Shown piece after piece: positions 61,819-64,000 of a stretch of 64,000 nucleotides of DNA (its first letter is position 1; every line of letters begins with the position of its first letter). The DNA comes from Maledivibacter halophilus (GTDB taxonomy: Bacteria; Bacillota; Clostridia; Peptostreptococcales; Caminicellaceae), in contig NZ_FUZT01000005.1 of the NCBI RefSeq assembly GCF_900167445.1, positions 301,579 to 365,578 on the forward strand, written 5' to 3'. Under the pieces are notes generated by a model. The model had not been told where the DNA came from. It saw nothing but the letters and a program-made list of their open reading frames with translations, and made no database searches. Position numbers and translations under genes: made by a program.

Positions 61819-64000
61819 TTATTTATTTTCACAAATCATTTTTTGATAATTTTTTAAATTCCCTTTTAGCTCAATAAACTCCTCTTTTAAATTAGTAAAT
61901 AAATCCTCTATTCTATGCAAATCCCCTCTTTGACATTGTCTTTTGATTTCTTCAATTAGATTTAACATTATTGATGATTGAAAATAGGATATACTTCCCT
62001 TAAACTTATGTGCACAATTCTTTAATTTTTCCCATTCACTATTTTGAATATATTTTTCCATATTACCTATAAATTCTTTTTCATATTTAGAACAAATTAT
62101 ATCTTCTATAATCTCGCATAAAAGTTTCTCATCTCCATCAAATCTTTCAATTATATTCTTTAAATTTAAATTTCTATTTAAAACATTTATTATTATATTA
62201 TTTAGATTATCTGGCTTGACAGGTTTTGATATATAAGCATCCATACCTAATCCAAGACATTTTTCTTTATCTTGTTTCATTGCAGCAGCCGTCATTGCAA
62301 TAATTGGTACATGAATATTCTTCTCTTTTTCTTTTTCCCTAATTAACTTTGTTGTTTCATATCCATCCATTTCCGGCATATTTATATCCATTATTATAAT
62401 ATCAAAATATTTTTCTTCTAAACGTCTTAAAACTTCTTTTCCATTAAAAACCTCAGTGACAATCCAATTATTTTTTTCCAATACTCTTTTAATTATCTTT
62501 TGATTAATATAATCATCTTCTGCTAAAAGAATATTTAATTTTAAAGGTTTTTTAGGGTTTAGATATAAATCTTCTTTATTAGATTTTTTATTTTCTTCTA
62601 ATTCACCATATCCCAATTTTAATGTAACAGTAAAAGTACTGCCACTGCCGTATTGAGAATCCACTTTAATCCTTCCACCCATTAATTCTATAAGCTTCTT
62701 AGTAATTGTTAAGCCCAGACCAGTACCTTCATACTTCTTATTACTTAAAGAATCTACCTGTCTAAAGCCCTCAAAAATATCTTCAAAGTCACTTTGTTGT
62801 ATTCCTATTCCAGTATCTCTAACAGAAAACTCTAATTCTATACTGTCCTTATATTTTTTTACAACCTGTATTCTTAAGATTATATGTCCCTTTTCAGTAA
62901 ATTTTATTGCATTACTTAATAAATTAAAAAGCACCTTATTAATCTTATCGGCATCTCCTATTATTATTTTTGGAATAGAGGTATCTATATTTGAAAAAAA
63001 TTTTATTTTTTTTGCCTTAGCCTGTAATTCAAAATACTTAACTGTTTTCCCAAAATAAGTTTTGGTAATAATATTATCATTTTCTATATCAAATTTTCCT
63101 GCCTCAATTTTAGTAATATCTAATATATCATTTATAATTACCAGTAATCTATCAGCTGAATATTTTAATAAAGATATATACTCTTTTTGTTCCGAGTTAA
63201 GATATGTATCTTTTAACAGATCTACAATACCAATAATTCCATTAATAGGGGTGCGAATTTCATGGCTCATATTGGCTAAAAACTGGGTTTTTATATTATT
63301 AGCTTCTTCTGCATATATTTTTGCTGCCTTTAAAGCTTCTTCATATTTCTTTTTAGTAGTAATATCCCTGACAACCATTATTCCCATATTTTTTTCATAT
63401 AGTTGAAGCAAGCTGCAATTAACTTCTGTTAATATTTTTTTACCTTCTTTTGATATAAAAGTAATATCACAGGTAACTCTATGGATTTCAAAGAGTTCAT
63501 TTTTAAAAAGTCTAATGTCCTCATCCTTTGCAAATAGCATTCTTATTCCTACTGGGGATAATTTGAACAATTCTTCTCTAGTATATCCCAATCTTAAACA
63601 GGTCTCATTATTTACGTCAATAATAGATTTAAAATCATTTTTTTCATCAAATTCTATTAAAACAATAGGATCATTAATTTTATTAAAAATCTGTCTGATA
63701 TCCCTATTACTTTGTTTTAACAATTTTCTAAATTCATCTTTATCTGTTAGTTCATTGACTATAGAGTAAATTAATGACCTATTATTAATTTTTATAGGTC
63801 CGCTATGACTCTTTACTTTTTTTATTTCTCCATTAGATAGACGATGATGAAATATAAATTGATTACTAATTTCTAATTTAATTTCCTTCATTCTTTTAAA
63901 TAATTCTTTCCTAGGCAATGTATTTATCTCACAAATATTCTTTTTTAAGATTTCTTCCTTACTATATAAATAGAAATTGCATGCTCCATCATTTGCATCA
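61819..64000 (-). CDS. Hybrid sensor histidine kinase (PAS-HisKA-HATPase-REC-Hpt), 5' end cut by window
   Basis: At least 727 residues are visible. The first start-like codon (TTG at 63918) is not the true start: the frame stays open to the right edge and the extra sequence (ANDGACNFYLYSKEEILKK) completes a PAS domain. Then follow a second PAS, HisKA (FLANMSHEIRTP, phospho-His), HATPase (DADKINKVLFNLLSNAIKF, then RDTGIGI and GTGLGLTITKKL), a receiver domain with the phospho-Asp in IIIMDINMPEMDGYE, and a C-terminal Hpt with CAHKFKGS. It is a complete internal phosphorelay that could feed Spo0A or the c-di-GMP protein. No membrane segment is seen in the visible part. Confidence 0.92.
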   Translation of the reverse strand, partial: DANDGACNFYLYSKEEILKKNICEINTLPRKELFKRMKEIKLEISNQFIFHHRLSNGEIKKVKSHSGPIKINNRSLIYSIVNELTDKDEFRKLLKQSNRDIRQIFNKINDPIVLIEFDEKNDFKSIIDVNNETCLRLGYTREELFKLSPVGIRMLFAKDEDIRLFKNELFEIHRVTCDITFISKEGKKILTEVNCSLLQLYEKNMGIMVVRDITTKKKYEEALKAAKIYAEEANNIKTQFLANMSHEIRTPINGIIGIVDLLKDTYLNSEQKEYISLLKYSADRLLVIINDILDITKIEAGKFDIENDNIITKTYFGKTVKYFELQAKAKKIKFFSNIDTSIPKIIIGDADKINKVLFNLLSNAIKFTEKGHIILRIQVVKKYKDSIELEFSVRDTGIGIQQSDFEDIFEGFRQVDSLSNKKYEGTGLGLTITKKLIELMGGRIKVDSQYGSGSTFTVTLKLGYGELEENKKSNKEDLYLNPKKPLKLNILLAEDDYINQKIIKRVLEKNNWIVTEVFNGKEVLRRLEEKYFDIIIMDINMPEMDGYETTKLIREKEKEKNIHVPIIAMTAAAMKQDKEKCLGLGMDAYISKPVKPDNLNNIIINVLNRNLNLKNIIERFDGDEKLLCEIIEDIICSKYEKEFIGNMEKYIQNSEWEKLKNCAHKFKGSISYFQSSIMLNLIEEIKRQCQRGDLHRIEDLFTNLKEEFIELKGNLKNYQKMICENK

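Overview
The window is about 70% AT and comes from an anaerobic, spore-forming clostridial Firmicute. Evidence: AGGAGG-type ribosome binding sites; sporulation and germination genes (ytaF, a YpeB-like protein, a Spo0E-like phosphatase, a possible spore small protein); ferredoxin-type enzymes (an Asr-type sulfite reductase, an electron-bifurcating-type Etf); sigma-54 activators; and a BCCT/MttB quaternary-amine module. I see no rRNA, tRNA, CRISPR array or intact insertion sequence. The genus is not determined; an Alkaliphilus/Tissierellales-like anaerobe would fit.

Layout. 0-10 kb: a sulfite reductase cut by the left edge, then housekeeping and orphan genes (VOC protein, YtaF, topoisomerase III, a staygreen homologue, DUF4438, YpeB-like, YgjP-like). 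10-15.7 kb: secreted proteins (leucine-rich repeats, coiled coil) and an ABC-ATPase remnant. 15.8-22 kb: an AraC regulator divergent from a 2-hydroxyacid dehydrogenase/EtfB/EtfA operon, followed by a GltS-type symporter. 22-24 kb: yebC and nadE. 24-32 kb: a decayed accessory island with prophage head-gene remnants, an odd stand-alone prenyl transferase lacking a metal ligand, broken copies of a CARDB-domain surface-protein gene, a HigBA module and the intact surface-protein pair. 32-38.5 kb: cysK, a TSUP transporter split into two half-genes, small conserved proteins, hflX, and a tiny ORF with a membrane protein.

38.8-53.6 kb is the most interesting block. Two sigma-54 activators share an indel-free direct repeat of about 985 bp but have different PAS sensors; between them lie a BCCT transporter and a non-pyrrolysine MttB-family methyltransferase. 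Further upstream on the same strand is a seven-gene catabolic operon: a three-subunit molybdenum hydroxylase, a PreA-like ferredoxin-linked reductase, a nitrilase-family amidase, a DUF2848 protein and a cupin. It is preceded by a good -24/-12 sigma-54 promoter with a palindromic upstream site about 165 bp further away. I infer inducible anaerobic breakdown of an N-heterocycle, possibly an N-methylated one; the substrate is unknown.

54-64 kb: a YdjM-like membrane protein, small genes, a vWA lipoprotein, a PAP2 protein, then a signalling cluster of a Spo0E-like phosphatase, a PAS-GGDEF-EAL protein and a hybrid histidine kinase cut by the right edge. At least two unexplained families of dispersed intergenic repeats run through the window.
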